7,525 nucleotides of DNA, taken from NCBI GenBank assembly GCA_000495415.1, contig AWGX01000062.1:1-7525 (forward strand), written 5' to 3'. Positions 6,364-7,525 of the stretch are shown here, piece by piece. Position 1 is the first letter of the stretch, and each line of letters opens with the position of its first letter. A program made the position numbers and the translations under genes. This DNA is from Smithella sp. ME-1 (GTDB taxonomy: Bacteria; Desulfobacterota; Syntrophia; Syntrophales; Smithellaceae). The notes under the pieces are model-generated. The model saw nothing but the letters and a program-made list of their open reading frames with translations, made no database searches and had not been told where the DNA came from.

Positions 6364-6495
6364 TGATTCTCCTATTCATTATTTTTATGTATAGCGGAAA
6401 CTTAAATTGATTTTATGCTTCGAAAATATATACATTTCAAGTTTTCGCCTGCGAAGATTGGCACACCTTATCATCAATTTCAACTCTAAAAAAAT
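6364..6495. other. 132-base intergenic region with alternative hairpins
   Basis: This gap separates the two minus-strand genes on the right. It holds three overlapping pairings. TTCGC (6444-6448) pairs with GCGAA (6451-6455). CGAAAA (6421-6426) pairs with TTTTCG (6442-6447). CTTCG (6418-6422) pairs with CGAAG (6452-6456). The first two are mutually exclusive. On the minus strand, TTGAAA (6440-6435) and TAAAAT (6415-6410), 19 bases apart, could be a weak promoter for the acetyltransferase; TATACA at 6393-6388 is another -10 candidate. A run of seven T follows the upstream gene's stop codon, but no hairpin precedes it, so a classical terminator is not evident. I see no small gene here. Confidence 0.35.
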
Positions 6496-7525
6496 CTATA
6501 TTGTCGGCAAAGTTTTTGAAATATCATTTCGTACGGACTCCACGTTACCTTTTATGGGTACCGTGCACGTATGCGGAACAGATACTGTAAAATTTTTTTT
6601 CATGACTTTAGCTTCCAGCTCCTTCAACCGGATTAAAAGATTCATCCCTTGCAGATGTTCTTTTTTTAGTTTGTAATAGTTGCTGACATTGATTTTATAG
6701 ATATCGTAGATAAATTGAGCGGCTTTTGGATCCAGATTAAGGTAAAAATGAAAAATATTAAGCAAGACCTGTGGATTCGTGACATTCCGGAAGCGTACCG
6801 GGCTGAGATCAACAGCGCCCATTTCCGGTGAAATAGTGGGAAGCAGTGATTTATGCATCAGAACAGCTGCGTTTTGGTCAAAGTACAAAAGCCTCCAATC
6901 TCCTCCAGCTCTGAGGAAATCATAGATCAAAACGATTTGTCTATAATGCAGGATTGCAATCTTAAAAGGATATTTTTCTCTAAAACGTTCAATATCCTTG
7001 CCAGTCACACGAACGTTGGTAAAAGCCATATAGTCGGGGAAAGTCTGGTTCCTGAAAGGGCTGCAGCGTGGATCAATAAAAACCTTGTAGTCAGGATAAA
7101 GATCCCATGTAAGGTAACCGCCGATAACGTAGTCGTTGAAGATCGGTCCTTCCGGATGGTACTTTTTCAAGAAGGATACTTCTTTTACCGGGACGAAATT
7201 GTCGAGACCGGTGCCAAACCATGTAAAACCAGCGCCGTATCTTATATTTGAATAGGAGATGTTGGCAAAAAAGAAAAGAAGGACAACCAATGATAAGATG
7301 GTTGTTTTGCCGAGAATGCTCTTCAATTTTAACCGGTGGAGCAGGTAAAAGAATGAGAAAAAAAAGGCAAGAGGGAAGAAGTAAGATGCACGACTTGTGT
7401 CCATTCCTTTCCAGTATAAGGCAACATTGACAATCAGCAATGTAAAATCAAAGGATTTCTTTTTGATAAATTCGTAGAGAAAAAGGCAGCCCATAAAAAA
7501 TATCATTATGGTCATAATCCATGCA
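6496..7525 (-). CDS. Polytopic membrane protein with large C-terminal domain, 5' end outside window
   Basis: The frame stays open to the right edge, three codons beyond the first visible ATG (7515), so the true start is not in the window. Counting from that ATG, 339 residues are visible. Four hydrophobic segments lie at about 2-17, 24-36, 45-60 and 70-88, and a soluble, probably extracytoplasmic domain runs from about 95 to 339. It carries IFNDYVIGGYLTW (125-137) and YKVFIDPRCSPF (143-154). From memory, a 'F-N-D-Y..GGYL.W ... VFIDxR' pattern recurs in large bacterial membrane proteins with glycosyltransferase-39/oligosaccharyltransferase-like membrane parts, where many more helices precede it. 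The R42 region before the PLAFFF helix also fits that family's conserved Arg-before-PL segment. The role is unknown; lipid-linked sugar or protein glycosylation is a guess supported only by the WecD-like neighbour downstream. Confidence 0.75.
   Translation of the reverse strand, partial: AWIMTIMIFFMGCLFLYEFIKKKSFDFTLLIVNVALYWKGMDTSRASYFFPLAFFFSFFYLLHRLKLKSILGKTTILSLVVLLFFFANISYSNIRYGAGFTWFGTGLDNFVPVKEVSFLKKYHPEGPIFNDYVIGGYLTWDLYPDYKVFIDPRCSPFRNQTFPDYMAFTNVRVTGKDIERFREKYPFKIAILHYRQIVLIYDFLRAGGDWRLLYFDQNAAVLMHKSLLPTISPEMGAVDLSPVRFRNVTNPQVLLNIFHFYLNLDPKAAQFIYDIYKINVSNYYKLKKEHLQGMNLLIRLKELEAKVMKKNFTVSVPHTCTVPIKGNVESVRNDISKTLPTI

Noticed and set aside
6853..7251. A 132-residue plus-strand open frame opposite the membrane protein gene
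   Set aside because: The opposite strand encodes a coherent membrane protein with the GGYL/VFIDPR motif; this frame shows no domain and no promoter.

Overview
The window is a 7.5 kb chromosomal segment from a Gram-negative bacterium with moderately AT-rich DNA. It carries an exported hydrolase, an ABC-2 transporter, a sugar-type GNAT and a HEAT-repeat protein with a 'YPP' N-terminal module. These suggest a Desulfobacterota (deltaproteobacterial) anaerobe, perhaps of the Syntrophus/Smithella type. That placement is inference from gene style; no rRNA or housekeeping marker is present. I see no tRNA, rRNA, CRISPR array, IS element or phage gene. Nearly all of the sequence is coding, and no gene-free stretch reaches 300 bases.

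Left block (1-2303, minus strand): a 552-residue HEAT-repeat protein, and upstream of it a 144-residue hot-dog fold acyl-thioesterase. They are probably transcribed separately, because a consensus-like sigma70 promoter lies in the 119-base gap directly before the HEAT gene. That promoter also shows that the longest open frame of the HEAT gene is over-extended at its 5' end.

Central block (2304-5593, plus strand): a divergent promoter region of 228 bases, then an 80-residue single-pass membrane protein with a helical tail, a secreted or periplasmic alpha/beta-hydrolase with a full Ser-Asp-His triad, and a two-gene ABC-2 transporter (ATPase, then a six-helix permease 7 bases downstream). The four genes point the same way with no convincing terminator between them, so they may form one envelope-directed unit. 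The substrate of the hydrolase and the cargo of the transporter cannot be read from the sequence.

Right block (5623-7525, minus strand, convergent with the transporter): a two-domain GNAT acetyltransferase resembling the WecD/RffC type that acetylates nucleotide-linked amino sugars, preceded by the C-terminal 340 or so residues of a polytopic membrane protein cut by the window edge. Both would fit a surface-glycan context, but the window alone does not prove it.

The most interesting material is the uncharacterised membrane-peptide/hydrolase/ABC-2 cluster, the pilin-like N-terminus of the small protein, and the HEAT protein's N-terminal module. Nothing here is clearly a new defence or mobile system.
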